A program made the position numbers and the translations under genes. Under the pieces are notes generated by a model. The model saw nothing but the letters and a program-made list of their open reading frames with translations. It searched no databases and had not been told where the DNA came from. From Thermodesulfovibrionales bacterium (GTDB lineage Bacteria > Nitrospirota > Thermodesulfovibrionia > Thermodesulfovibrionales > SM23-35): DNA of 49,421 nt. Positions 34,789-44,000 of this stretch are shown one piece after another. The stretch's first letter is position 1. The number at the start of each line of letters is the position of its first letter. Location: positions 1-49,421 of the forward strand of contig JAVHLL010000020.1 of assembly GCA_031082155.1 (NCBI GenBank), written 5' to 3'.

Positions 34789-36468
34789 ATGAGGATACTT
34801 AACCGTGTTCTTCTCGCTCTTGTTCTCATCTTTTCTTTTGGATGCTCATTACAGAAATCCTGGCGAAGCACTCTCTATCCGGGAGACTGGTCACCCGGGC
34901 ACAAAGACTCTTTAGGCCGGTTTCTCCATGATTTCTCATATGCAGGATATCGCCTGGGTGAAGAGGAAATCCCCAAAGATATTAAGGGCATTCTTGTGGA
35001 TGTCACCCGTTCTCCTTTTCATGCAGACAGTTTAGGTATTCATGATGCAACAGAGGCTATCCAGGGTGCGCTTGATTTTGTTGGTGAAAAAGGAGGCGGC
35101 GTGGTCTATCTGCCTCCCGGGACTTACCGCATAAAGCCTCCCTCAGGCAATACTTCTGCACTTTGGATCAAATATGCAAAAGTAGTCCTTCGGGGCGCAG
35201 GCCGCAAGAAAACATTCCTTCTGAGTGATGAGACCACTATGAGGGAGAAAAGTGTTATTACAGTTTATCCGCTTAACGGGGGGGACTGGCATGAACCTGT
35301 CAGTAAACCGGTTGCCCTGTCACAGGATTTATTGGAACCAACAATCAGGATACCTGTTGAAGATATAAGAAATCTTCGTGTCGGTGACTGGATCATTGTT
35401 CGCGCCGACGCCACAAGAGCATTTGCTGGCGATCACAATATGGGATACAGTGATGAGCCCTGCGAGGAATCATACATACCCTGCCCTTGGAACGCGAAAT
35501 TAAACGGCATTACTTTCTACCGCAGAATTGTTGCGATAGACCCAGAGGAAAATGTCCTCTTTATCGATATACCGACGCGGTATTCTCTCAAAAAGAGAGA
35601 TAACGCCCGGGTCTACAAGGTTGCTTCCTCTATCGAAGAAGCAGGAGTTGAGGACCTGTCCATAGGGAACAGGCAGAGTTTCCGGCCAGGATGGGGTGAT
35701 ACCGATTACAGAGAGGCGGAAGAGAACAAAGGAAAAGGAGCTTACCAGGTGCATTTTTCTTCCCTCATAAAAATACAGCATGCAGTGAACTGCTGGGTAC
35801 AGCGCGTAACAACATATGCACCACCAGGGAATTCAGCCGATGTTCATATGCTCTCAAACGGGATACTGATCTATAAATCCCGCAGCATTACTATTCAGGA
35901 TTGTGCTCTGTCCTCACCGCAATATAAAGGTGAAGGAGGCAATGGATATGCTTTTATCATCCGGGGGAGCGATAACCTGCTCATTGACTGTGAGGCACAG
36001 AATACACGACATGGATATTCACTGCTGAGCATGTGGACCCATGGGAATGTAATTTTCCGTTCCTCATCATATAATGCCCGGTATCCTGTCGATTTCCATA
36101 TGCATCTGAGCGTTGCAAACCTTCTGGATAATATAACCCTGAACCAGGATTATATAGAAGCAAAATACCGGCCTTACGGCACAACTCTCCACGGACAAAC
36201 CACAACACAGAGTGTCATATGGAATACAAATGGTGTTCAATATAAGGACGGGAAAGATTATATTATTGATTCAAGACAGTTCGGAACCGGATACGTTATC
36301 GGAACCAGGGGTCCGTCATCCTCTGTGAAAACCACCCCTGTGACAATCAATGGATATGATACATCACCTGAAGATTTTGTAGAGGGGATCGGGCTTGGCA
36401 AAACCCTTGTCCCTCATTCTCTCTTTCTCGATCAGTTGAAAAGACGCACTGCTCACCCAACAGAGTGA
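34789..36468 (+). CDS. Pectate-lyase-like beta-helix lipoprotein
   Basis: From the ATG at 34789 (AAGGA seven bases upstream) the protein has 559 residues. A lipoprotein signal ends in FSFGCS. Residues ~70-480 form a right-handed parallel beta-helix of the Pectate_lyase_3 type: DATEAIQGALDFVGEKGGGVVYLPPGTYRI is the classic opening (here split across residues 76-105), then KYAKVVLRGAGRKKTFL, SSLIKIQHAVNCWVQRV and NGILIYKSRSITIQDC. Such proteins bind or cleave acidic or amino polysaccharides. Lyase catalytic residues cannot be assigned by eye. Placement suggests it acts on or holds the polymer of this locus at the membrane. An in-frame ATG at 34753 has no ribosome binding site. Confidence 0.82.
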   Translation: MRILNRVLLALVLIFSFGCSLQKSWRSTLYPGDWSPGHKDSLGRFLHDFSYAGYRLGEEEIPKDIKGILVDVTRSPFHADSLGIHDATEAIQGALDFVGEKGGGVVYLPPGTYRIKPPSGNTSALWIKYAKVVLRGAGRKKTFLLSDETTMREKSVITVYPLNGGDWHEPVSKPVALSQDLLEPTIRIPVEDIRNLRVGDWIIVRADATRAFAGDHNMGYSDEPCEESYIPCPWNAKLNGITFYRRIVAIDPEENVLFIDIPTRYSLKKRDNARVYKVASSIEEAGVEDLSIGNRQSFRPGWGDTDYREAEENKGKGAYQVHFSSLIKIQHAVNCWVQRVTTYAPPGNSADVHMLSNGILIYKSRSITIQDCALSSPQYKGEGGNGYAFIIRGSDNLLIDCEAQNTRHGYSLLSMWTHGNVIFRSSSYNARYPVDFHMHLSVANLLDNITLNQDYIEAKYRPYGTTLHGQTTTQSVIWNTNGVQYKDGKDYIIDSRQFGTGYVIGTRGPSSSVKTTPVTINGYDTSPEDFVEGIGLGKTLVPHSLFLDQLKRRTAHPTE

Positions 36469-36525
36469 CCGGGGGAAAAGCAAGGGACGATCGGTAATAT
36501 CAGGATGCTCATAATGCAACCCTCT

Positions 36526-37548
36526 TTATTGACGGAGTGTTTTATATGCAGACAGTATCCTGAATAAATTCTCATCGTTTCCTCCCAGCTTCCAGATCAT
36601 CACCTTACGATATCCGTTTCTGGAAGCAGCTCCCCACTTCTCCCCGATACTGATATCATCTTCAAACCATATTTCAGCGCCATCTTTCTGACGGGAAAAC
36701 GGCACATTGTTAAAAAACCCTCTTCCATTCTTCACTGCATACTGAGTCATCCTCTGTCCTTCTCTCCATTCGAGTTGCCGGACTTTCCCATCGGAACCCC
36801 AGGAGAACCCTCCAACTGCCAGCGCAATCCCGGGCGCATTATACCTATCACACGCGCCCCGCTTTCGCAGTGAAGATATGAATCTGGCTGTAGCGCGGGG
36901 CCCTGGTCCGGTATGCGGGCCATGAAGATTATATCCCATAACGGTAAGCGACACCGTTGAGGGAGCTGGCAAAGGTCCGCGCCGTGGTTCTACAACAACA
37001 TTAAGCCCCAGCCCGTTGTGTTCGAGTTCCGCAGACAATGCAGAGACAAACGCACGATAGTTATCCTGATCAGAAACATCGAGGCCTTCGTAATCGAGAT
37101 CTAGTCCTGCAAACCCGTCTTCTTTCATCCTTTGTACGATGTTCTTTACATGCTGGTTAAGCTGAAGAGGATCAGCAATGAGTTGCCGCACAATATTGCT
37201 GTCTTTTAGACTGACGCTGTTGGGTGTACGCAGATCGTTCACCAAAGTTACCCATGGAGAAAAACCGGTTTGTTGGGAAAGGGCAAAAAATGGCGGCATG
37301 ATGTCTCCAAGATGAGGCGCATGCCGGATGTTTCCGGACGCATCCAATTCATATGCAAAAAGGGAGACACGGTCAAACAATCCTCCGTTTTGTTCAAGCT
37401 CCTGTATTCCCCGCTCTCCATCCCAGTATACTATCCATGCGCCAATATGCTGTGGCGGCCTAATTTCCTCTCCAGGAGCACAGTACCCCAAACAGAGAAG
37501 AATCATCGATAAAAACAACCATGATTTCAGTTGCAGTGCGAATTGCAT
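36526..37548 (-). CDS. GH18-like glycosidase, envelope-located
   Basis: The 340-residue protein (start 37548) begins with a hydrophobic signal segment ending near Cys23 (LGYCAP), possibly a lipoprotein. A GH18-like barrel follows, with IGAWIVYWDG, the catalytic segment AGLDLDYEG in which D150, D152 and E154 match the DxDxE core while the first Asp of DxxDxDxE is Ala147, and VSLTVMGYNLHG. It is shorter than chitinases and resembles the spore-lytic/chitinase-like YaaH group. The start lies 10 bases after the DUF2207 stop, so it is probably cotranscribed with lemA and the DUF2207 gene, though its activity fits the exopolysaccharide locus. The open frame extends 13 codons upstream into the DUF2207 gene; these are not needed. 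Confidence 0.82.
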   Translation of the reverse strand: MQFALQLKSWLFLSMILLCLGYCAPGEEIRPPQHIGAWIVYWDGERGIQELEQNGGLFDRVSLFAYELDASGNIRHAPHLGDIMPPFFALSQQTGFSPWVTLVNDLRTPNSVSLKDSNIVRQLIADPLQLNQHVKNIVQRMKEDGFAGLDLDYEGLDVSDQDNYRAFVSALSAELEHNGLGLNVVVEPRRGPLPAPSTVSLTVMGYNLHGPHTGPGPRATARFISSLRKRGACDRYNAPGIALAVGGFSWGSDGKVRQLEWREGQRMTQYAVKNGRGFFNNVPFSRQKDGAEIWFEDDISIGEKWGAASRNGYRKVMIWKLGGNDENLFRILSAYKTLRQ

Positions 37549-37558
37549 ACAGGGATAT

Positions 37559-39298
37559 CTACCAGCTTCCCCCGCCTCCGCCTCCAAAACCGCCGCCTGA
37601 AAACCCCCCGCCTCCGAATCCCCCGCCTCCGCTTATTCCGCTTCCTCTTGGCGCTGCATACATCGCAGAAGCCAGGCTCGAAGTCGCTGAGCTTATGGAA
37701 CGGGAAAACACATAGGGGTTGAATGCCCTCATACTTGTTTGTGACGCATACCATTGAGGGGGTTCCTGATAAATCCCCTCGAATGCCTTCGCCCAGTTGT
37801 CGACGACATCGAGCGCAATCGCATAGGGCAGGAACTTTGAGAACAGTTCCCTGTCCCCCATCCTCTGCAGTTTGTCCTTCTCTGCTCTGCTCATAAATTC
37901 CTGGAATCCAAGAATGTCCATATAGGCAGATGCGCCGGCTTTGGTTTTCGCAGGCATTACCCTTGCAAAGGCCAATATGGGGAGCCCCATGAGTATACCG
38001 GCGACCACACTCTTTGGTGACTGCATAAGCCATGTGAGCACAAGAATGCTGAAGAGTATCAGCACACCCCCTGCCGTGAGGTAGACCTTTCTGACCTTGT
38101 CAGGGCTGACGAGAAAATATTTTTTGTTTACAAGCTCGCCATAGAGAGTGCTTTTCAGCAGATCAAGTTCTTTGTAAAAGCTGTTTTTCAGTTCCGATAT
38201 CATTCTTCCCGGCACCGGCAGCTCAGAAGTGAACAGGCTGGCCATAAGTACTTTTTCAAAAGGACTGAGACTTTCATCAGGCTCTTTCAACCTCTTCAGG
38301 TAGTAATCAGTTGAGTCGACGATCAGTCCCTCAATCTTTGTTTCCTCAATAGTGAGAAATCCCTTCACCGCCAGTCCGACAAGAGTCGAAGTAATATCCC
38401 TCGGATCGAGTTTTTCATCCACCAGTGCCCCTACTTCTCCGGGTGTTAAGGGAACATTCTTATATTGCGGTGGTTCATACATAACCGTGACAGATTCTTT
38501 CACCCTGGGGTCTCTTCCACGGGAACGCCACACGCCACCCATGAATATGAGAGAAAAAAGGGGGAGGACAAAGACCCAGTTTTCCCTGATATTCAGCGCC
38601 CACAGGAATTTGTTCCAGGCAGACGGCGGGACAACAAGGCCTTTGTCCCACCCAAATGCTATGGTCAGTCCTTCTTTGGAACTCAGACCTCTCGTTGCAG
38701 AGAATTCCCCGGAATTATGCGATGCTTCATACTCACAGGCTGCCTCTTTGGAACCGTGAGCTCCTGTGTAACATGCGGCCCACAGGTGCTGGCTTTTGTT
38801 TTTCGCAGCAAGAGTTACACGGGCTGATGCTAGATCGATAGGCGACCACCAGTAGTTCCCGGTCACATTCCAGTAGAGTTCATCATGGTCTTCAAAGAAG
38901 AGGACCGCATTCCTTACGGTATACGAGATCACATATGTCTGGCGACGCTCGACATATGACTGCGAATCACCGATTCTGATGTTCAGAACATTTCCCTTTC
39001 TCGTGACCCGGTATTTCCAGTCTTTCCCCGATGGGTCGGCTACAGAGAGCACCGAGATCGGCGTAGTGATCTTACCGCCCCGCTCGTCTTCATATTGGAA
39101 AGGGATCTCCCGGTAGATGCCGTGTCTCGGTCTCTGGAATTCCACTTCGATAGTTTCCCGCACCGTGAGTTCAGAATCTTCGTGTATGGAAATATCGGCA
39201 TGGAATGAGTTGATTACAAAGTCCTGAGCCGACAGAGGAGCACTATGGAAAAATCCTGCAATGAACAGGAGAAAGAGGAGCAGGATTCCCTTGCTCAT
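37559..39298 (-). CDS. DUF2207 membrane protein with Gly-rich tail
   Basis: The 579-residue protein has a signal peptide, an extracytoplasmic DUF2207 beta domain (residues ~25-215; FHADISIHEDSELTVRETIEVEF, YRVTRKGNVLNIRIGD, ELYWNVTGNYW), one membrane helix (~238-256), a cytoplasmic part, two more helices (~405-450) and a tail of glycines ending in GGGGGGSW. The tail type is standard for this family, which is usually encoded next to LemA. Its start overlaps the lemA stop by one base (TGATG). Function is unknown; a role in envelope stress or surface assembly has been suggested for such pairs. Confidence 0.92.
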   Translation of the reverse strand: MSKGILLLFLLFIAGFFHSAPLSAQDFVINSFHADISIHEDSELTVRETIEVEFQRPRHGIYREIPFQYEDERGGKITTPISVLSVADPSGKDWKYRVTRKGNVLNIRIGDSQSYVERRQTYVISYTVRNAVLFFEDHDELYWNVTGNYWWSPIDLASARVTLAAKNKSQHLWAACYTGAHGSKEAACEYEASHNSGEFSATRGLSSKEGLTIAFGWDKGLVVPPSAWNKFLWALNIRENWVFVLPLFSLIFMGGVWRSRGRDPRVKESVTVMYEPPQYKNVPLTPGEVGALVDEKLDPRDITSTLVGLAVKGFLTIEETKIEGLIVDSTDYYLKRLKEPDESLSPFEKVLMASLFTSELPVPGRMISELKNSFYKELDLLKSTLYGELVNKKYFLVSPDKVRKVYLTAGGVLILFSILVLTWLMQSPKSVVAGILMGLPILAFARVMPAKTKAGASAYMDILGFQEFMSRAEKDKLQRMGDRELFSKFLPYAIALDVVDNWAKAFEGIYQEPPQWYASQTSMRAFNPYVFSRSISSATSSLASAMYAAPRGSGISGGGGFGGGGFSGGGFGGGGGGSW

Positions 39299-39855
39299 CA
39301 GAAACTGACTTTCACCGGCTTTCTCTCAACATCCGGGGCCTCAAGTTCAAAAAATTCAGCCTGTTTAAAACTGAAGGTAGATGCGACGATATTTGACGGG
39401 AAAGATTCTATCGTAATATTGAAATCCCTGACTACAGCGTTGTAGTAACGCCTCGCATATTCAATGTTGTCTTCGAGTTCCTTCAATTGGGTCTGAAGCT
39501 GCATGAAGTTCGCATTTGCCTTGAGGTCGGGGTATGCCTCTGCAAGGGCAAAGAGACTCTTCAGGGTCTCCTTCAGCATATTCTCGGCCTGTGCCTTTTC
39601 ACCAGGGGTAGCAGCCCTCATTGCGGAAGAACGTGCTTTGGTCACATTTTCAAGGACTGTTTTTTCATGGGACGCATAGCCCTTTACCGTCTCAACAAGG
39701 TTCGGTACGAGATCATATCTCTTTTTCAACTGCACGTCGATGTCCGACCATGACGACTGTACGGTATTCCTCAGACGGATGAGTTTGTTATAGAGTGTAA
39801 TACCGTAGGAGATAAAAGCGACGAGGATTCCAAGAGTTACAAGGGTTGGGATCAT
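39298..39855 (-). CDS. lemA: LemA family protein
   Basis: The 185-residue protein has an N-terminal membrane helix (residues 2-20) and a helical LemA domain: [25 protein letters not shown] (split by the family's conserved NxV), [33 protein letters not shown] and [23 protein letters not shown] stands six bases before the ATG. It is the first gene of the lemA-DUF2207-GH18 group. Exact role unknown. Confidence 0.96.
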   Translation of the reverse strand: MIPTLVTLGILVAFISYGITLYNKLIRLRNTVQSSWSDIDVQLKKRYDLVPNLVETVKGYASHEKTVLENVTKARSSAMRAATPGEKAQAENMLKETLKSLFALAEAYPDLKANANFMQLQTQLKELEDNIEYARRYYNAVVRDFNITIESFPSNIVASTFSFKQAEFFELEAPDVERKPVKVSF

Positions 39856-39980
39856 AATGCCTCCTTTCTTTCTCTGCTTCGAAATATGCTCTGCTCACAT
39901 TTACCACAATTGTATCACAAAACCCCTGTATCGTCTTCAAGATGCGGCGATCGTTATGCCGCATCCTGTGCAGTAAAATG

Positions 39981-40256
39981 TTATGCTGCCTTTTCAATCT
40001 CTTTTGCTTCATATTCCGGGAACATAATTATTGCCGGATGAATGTCAAATGACTTTGCAAGTTGTTCAGCACGCTTTTTGCCAATTTCTATTTTCTCATT
40101 TTCCAAAAGGCTTATATTGGGCACACTTATACCAGACCGGCGTGCAAGTTCAGCCTGGGTCCAACCTTTCAGTTCGCGGAGCATTCGAATGGTCTCACCT
40201 GTTGTTAAAACAGCATGAGACTTTGCTGCACTATATGCGCTTAGCCGAGATTTCAT
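39981..40256 (-). CDS. HTH (XRE) antitoxin
   Basis: The 91-residue protein contains a Cro/C1-type helix-turn-helix (residues ~20-75): IRMLRELKGWTQAELARRSGISVPNISLLENE is the canonical DNA-binding stretch, seen here in consecutive pieces. It is encoded nine bases after the RelE-like toxin gene and has GGAGG before its ATG. Toxin-first order is the HigBA arrangement. It should neutralise the toxin and repress the pair, presumably at the inverted repeat at 40537-40571. Confidence 0.9.
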   Translation of the reverse strand: MKSRLSAYSAAKSHAVLTTGETIRMLRELKGWTQAELARRSGISVPNISLLENEKIEIGKKRAEQLAKSFDIHPAIIMFPEYEAKEIEKAA

Positions 40257-40265
40257 GTGATCCTC

Positions 40266-40538
40266 CTAATATTTATGTGGCGTTATTTCCATAACTAAAA
40301 CTGTAACGACATCTCTCTCCACCTTATATATAACCCTATATTGGTCGCTCAAACGTGATGAGCGTTGCCCCTTGCGCTCTCCCTTTAATTTTTCATCATG
40401 AAATCCGGGAAATGCTTTCAACTTTTCCGGGCCATGCCGAAAAACAATGTTTTTCCAAAGTTCATATTTTTTTACTACAGTCAGCGGTAATTTAAGACAC
40501 TGTTTGGCTATATCACGATGTTCTTTTATGCGCCACAT
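40266..40538 (-). CDS. RelE/HigB-type mRNA interferase toxin
   Basis: The 90-residue basic protein has the RelE-superfamily layout: N-terminal helices (HRDIAKQCLKLPLTVVKKYELWK), a middle segment with FPGFHDEKLKG, then RSSRLSDQYRVIYKVE and a last strand VTVLVMEITPHKY with the terminal His-Lys-Tyr typical of YoeB/RelE-like ribosome-dependent RNases. It precedes the antitoxin on the minus strand. No Shine-Dalgarno is visible, which keeps toxin synthesis low. Confidence 0.88.
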   Translation of the reverse strand: MWRIKEHRDIAKQCLKLPLTVVKKYELWKNIVFRHGPEKLKAFPGFHDEKLKGERKGQRSSRLSDQYRVIYKVERDVVTVLVMEITPHKY

Positions 40539-40571
40539 TATTAATTATAATAACTTATCAAAATTAATAAT
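40537..40571. promoter_or_regulatory. Inverted-repeat operator of the toxin-antitoxin pair
   Basis: Perfect 10-bp arms ATTATTAATT (40537-40546) and AATTAATAAT (40562-40571), 15 bases apart, overlap the toxin start codon and its upstream region. Position and symmetry fit an autoregulatory site for the HTH antitoxin. Confidence 0.55.
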
Positions 40572-40676
40572 ACAAGGAATAATTTCGTGCTGTTATTGTC
40601 TCCGCAGTATGGTTCATGATTGTTCTGGAGAACTCCAGCTATTGCCTTCTTTACAGTACAGGAATAGCTTAACGTA

Positions 40677-40734
40677 CGGTAACGAATGAATTACATGAAT
40701 CGGATTCATGTGTTATGGTTACACACAGTTACCG
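40677..40734. repeat. Nested inverted repeat
   Basis: An inner palindrome ACATGAAT-CGG-ATTCATGT (40693-40711) sits inside outer arms CGGTAAC (40677-40683) and GTTACCG (40728-40734). It may be a regulator site, a terminator without U tract or the end of a mobile element. The flanking 40572-40781 stretch holds no gene I can support. Confidence 0.45.
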
Positions 40735-40781
40735 GGATATTTAGGTTTTAAGTCATTCATTTGTTTTTTGGCATAACGAGT

Positions 40782-40931
40782 CTGTAGAAAAAGTCCCTTT
40801 TGGAGAAATAGCTCAAAATCAGGGGGTCTCTTACCCCTGCGGTAACTTGAGATCGTTCAATATAGCGCATTCTACGCATTTAAATTTTTCTTTTAAAGTA
40901 CAAATATTTTGTCAAGGGACTTATTCTACAG
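40782..40931. mobile_element. MITE-like element, 150 bp with 18-bp terminal inverted repeats
   Basis: The ends CTGTAGAAAAAGTCCCTT (40782-40799) and AAGGGACTTATTCTACAG (40914-40931) are inverted copies that agree at 17 of 18 positions. The interior has no coding frame but its own hairpins: CTCAA and TTGAG enclose AGGGG and CCCCT (40811-40850). This is the form of a non-autonomous DNA transposon. No clear target duplication is visible, and no matching transposase is in the window. Confidence 0.7.
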
Positions 40932-40969
40932 CTTCAACGGCAAGGGTGAGGCGTAGGGGGAAAATGGAA

Positions 40970-41010
40970 AACAGGGTAAATAGGCGCTGTCCCTATTATT
41001 TCCAAATGGA
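40970..41010. repeat. Short repeat of the kind found near IS200/REP-type transposases
   Basis: The segment contains AATAGG and CCTATT arms around GCGCTGTC in the context GGTAAATAGGCGCTGTCCC. I recall near-identical strings scattered between genes in deltaproteobacterial and Nitrospirota genomes, often next to REP-associated transposases. That memory cannot be verified here. It lies just downstream of the restriction operon. Confidence 0.3.
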
Positions 41011-41084
41011 TTTTTGACTTCTTCACTGGTTAAGCGATCATTTTTACTCCTTTGGATTTCCTTTTAGGTAAAATATTAGTGTTT

Positions 41085-44000
41085 TCAAGCAGAGATTTTT
41101 GCAGCCGATAGCGCTTTGTCCAGACATTTTCTAACTTCTTCCGGCTTCCTCGCAACAACATACTGCCAATATCCAAAACGTTGATCGACATTGACCGCGT
41201 TTATCCAACGTTCTGCTGCCGCTGCCTTGATTGATTCAAGTTCATCGAATCCTTTCGTTTCAAGGATCAAATAGGACTCATGCCCGTTAGTGTTCAAACG
41301 AATGATAAAGTCCGGAATATAATCGTGGCACTGACCATTGTAGAAATAAGGAATTGCAAATCCCATTCCCTGGTTCTTTGCAAAAGCAGCAGTAGCAGGA
41401 TGCGTATCAATATAATAAGCGGCTGACTGTTCCCAGGCGCGAGTATCAGCAACAATATAGTTCAGATGAGAGCGCTCCACTTCACGCACCTCTTTACTTG
41501 TCCAGAAATCAACGTCTGAAGTCGAGCCAGGGCCTCTGCTTGACTCATAGACAGCTACCTCAGGAGTTTCGCCTGTCGTTACATCAGGTTTTATGCCGCT
41601 TAAAAGGCTTTCTATTGCCCAGCCATAATAGGGAGATAAAAAAACATCAAGGATATTTGCCGGACTAACCGGCTTTACTTTTTCGCTTAGATAGAGATCA
41701 ACAATTCTGACAATCTGAGGGAAAAGGACCTGAACAGGTGCCTCGCAGTTTGGTTGTGATGCGTATACCCGTGTTATGTCACGTGCAAGCTCAAAAACCA
41801 ACTCCTGAAACCGACGGCCTGCTCTGTAAGGATTCAAGTCCACATTTTCCAGCTTGCCCGGTCCCAACAATGACGGCCTTCCCTGATTGCTGAGAAGCGC
41901 CGCTTTCATCTGTACTTCAGGCGGAATGTGGAGAGGGTTCAGAATAAGTTCAGGAATGACTTTCCAGTCCACTGATATTCTGTTGCGTATTGCCTGCGTA
42001 TACCCTTCAACACGTGGAAACTTAATCTCATATCGGGCCTTCGCCGGGATAGCATATACATGGTAGCGCTTGACCGGTGGTGTTCGCGGACCATCCTTCG
42101 TTTCCTTAAAAGGAATTATTTCGAAGGGAACGCCAAAAACCTTTGCGACTTCTTCAGTAAGTTTTCCATCCTCACCCACATCGTAGTTTGATCTCCGCAG
42201 CCCACGGCCCACGACCTGTTCGCAAAGCAGTTGAGACATAAAGGGACGAAGTCCGATTATATGTGTAACAGTGTTACAATCCCAGCCTTCCGTTAGCATC
42301 CCTACACTAACGATACAGCGGATGTCTCTGCCGGGTGGATATAACGGCCTGTCCAGTTTCTTAGCCAATTTTTCGAATCCTTCAGGATAGAGCGGCCGTC
42401 CCTGCCTGTCCCGGGGCCATTCCAACTTGCCGATGGTATCAAGAGTAAAACGCATCCAACAAAATTCATCGCTCTTTGTCTCTCCAGTGTCGGTCTCATG
42501 GACAACCTTGGAGTCGACCCTGAAAGTGTTAATCTTGCCGTTATTACGGAACCCTTCGATGTTCGACGGCGGAATTCCGGCAGGTGGCTTGTTTTCTGCA
42601 AGCCATTCGTAAATGACCTTTGCTATCTTCGTATTTTTGCAGACAAGGATAAACACGGGCGGTCTGGGATCATCAACGTTCTTCTCCCATTCCTGGCAGA
42701 GCTCGGCCCATAGACCAGCAAGCATAACAATCGGAGTATGTGCCCATTTGAGGATCGCCTCAGGCTTTGGGGCTTCTTTCTTGCCGCCGCGCTCTGAAGT
42801 TGTAAGGTGCGGCAAAATCCACCGCCAGATATTGAAATAACCGGGGATCTCTTTACCCGTCGTATCTCGCACCGCAAGCTGGGGGATTTTGGTAAGCCCT
42901 GATTCTATAGCATCGGTCAGCCCAAATTCACTCACCACCCAGGGGAAGATTCTATTGCTGTCAGGTCCCATTCTGCCAAGAAAATATGGGGTAGCAGAGA
43001 GATCCACACAAAAATTAATACCTCGATGTTTATGAACACGATCAAGGCCCTCCACCCAAACAGTAGCTTCCTTGAAGAACTCTTCTCCCTCCTCTTCCTC
43101 GCCGAAAAGGTCTTCCTCGCCTTCTTCCGGTTCCGGCCTCCTGATTCTGTAAGCGTGATGGGCTTCATCATTAAGCACAAGGATATTTTGCTTTGCGCCG
43201 ATGTCCCGGCCAAGCACCCGATTCAATAGCGCGGTATCACTCTCGACGTATTTGGTGGATTCGACCTTTACTTTCCTGAGATTTCCCTGTTTGTCGCGCT
43301 CCTCAGAAACTATATTCAGTATCCCCGCATCCACTTGTTTAGTCAAATCCTCCAATGTCAGATATCGTGTGCCGCGAGCGGTAGTAGTCTTGTCCGCAAT
43401 GGTAATCGATTCTGTAATACTTACAGGAACTCCGGTCTTTGATACTTTTGCACTGACACCCCCGGTCTGCATGACCTGCGGCTCAAATACATGCCAGTTC
43501 GTTATCAGTATCTTTCCTTTTGTAAGATCGGGCATGAGATGCGCCGGCACAAGATCACGAGTTCTGTATATGCTTGCCTCTCCCCGTTCAGGGTCAAGCT
43601 CCTGCAACCTGCTCCGAATCGTTACATTAGGACAGACAATAAGCACAGCATCCGAAAAACGGCTGTCACTTTTATTGTTAATTTTGTTCAAGATACTCCA
43701 TGCAGACACCATGCCCATTACCATCGTTTTTCCGGACCCAGTCGCCATCTTGCAGGCATAGCGGCTGAATGCTTTAAACCCCTCGGCTTTTCGCTCTTCG
43801 CCCGGCTCGTCAGGCGGAATGGAGATGCCCTGCAAAAAGTCAGCGCGTGCCTCATTCAGGAAAATAATAGTTTCCGCAGCCTCAAGTTGCGCGAAAAAAA
43901 GCTTGCACGGCCTTCCGTCCCGATGCCAGTAATTAAGGAGTTCATAGGTGATGCCTGTTACGCCTCCTTCTCCCTTAAGCGCCAGCAGCAGCCACTCCTT

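Noticed and set aside
37559-37640. Tandem repeat or sequencing artefact in CCGCCTCCG-rich sequence
   Set aside because: It encodes the Gly-rich tail that is normal for DUF2207 proteins.
40667-40734. Possible integron attC site
   Set aside because: GCTTAAC fits the RYYYAAC half, but no matching GTTRRRY core is present and no cassette or integrase is seen.
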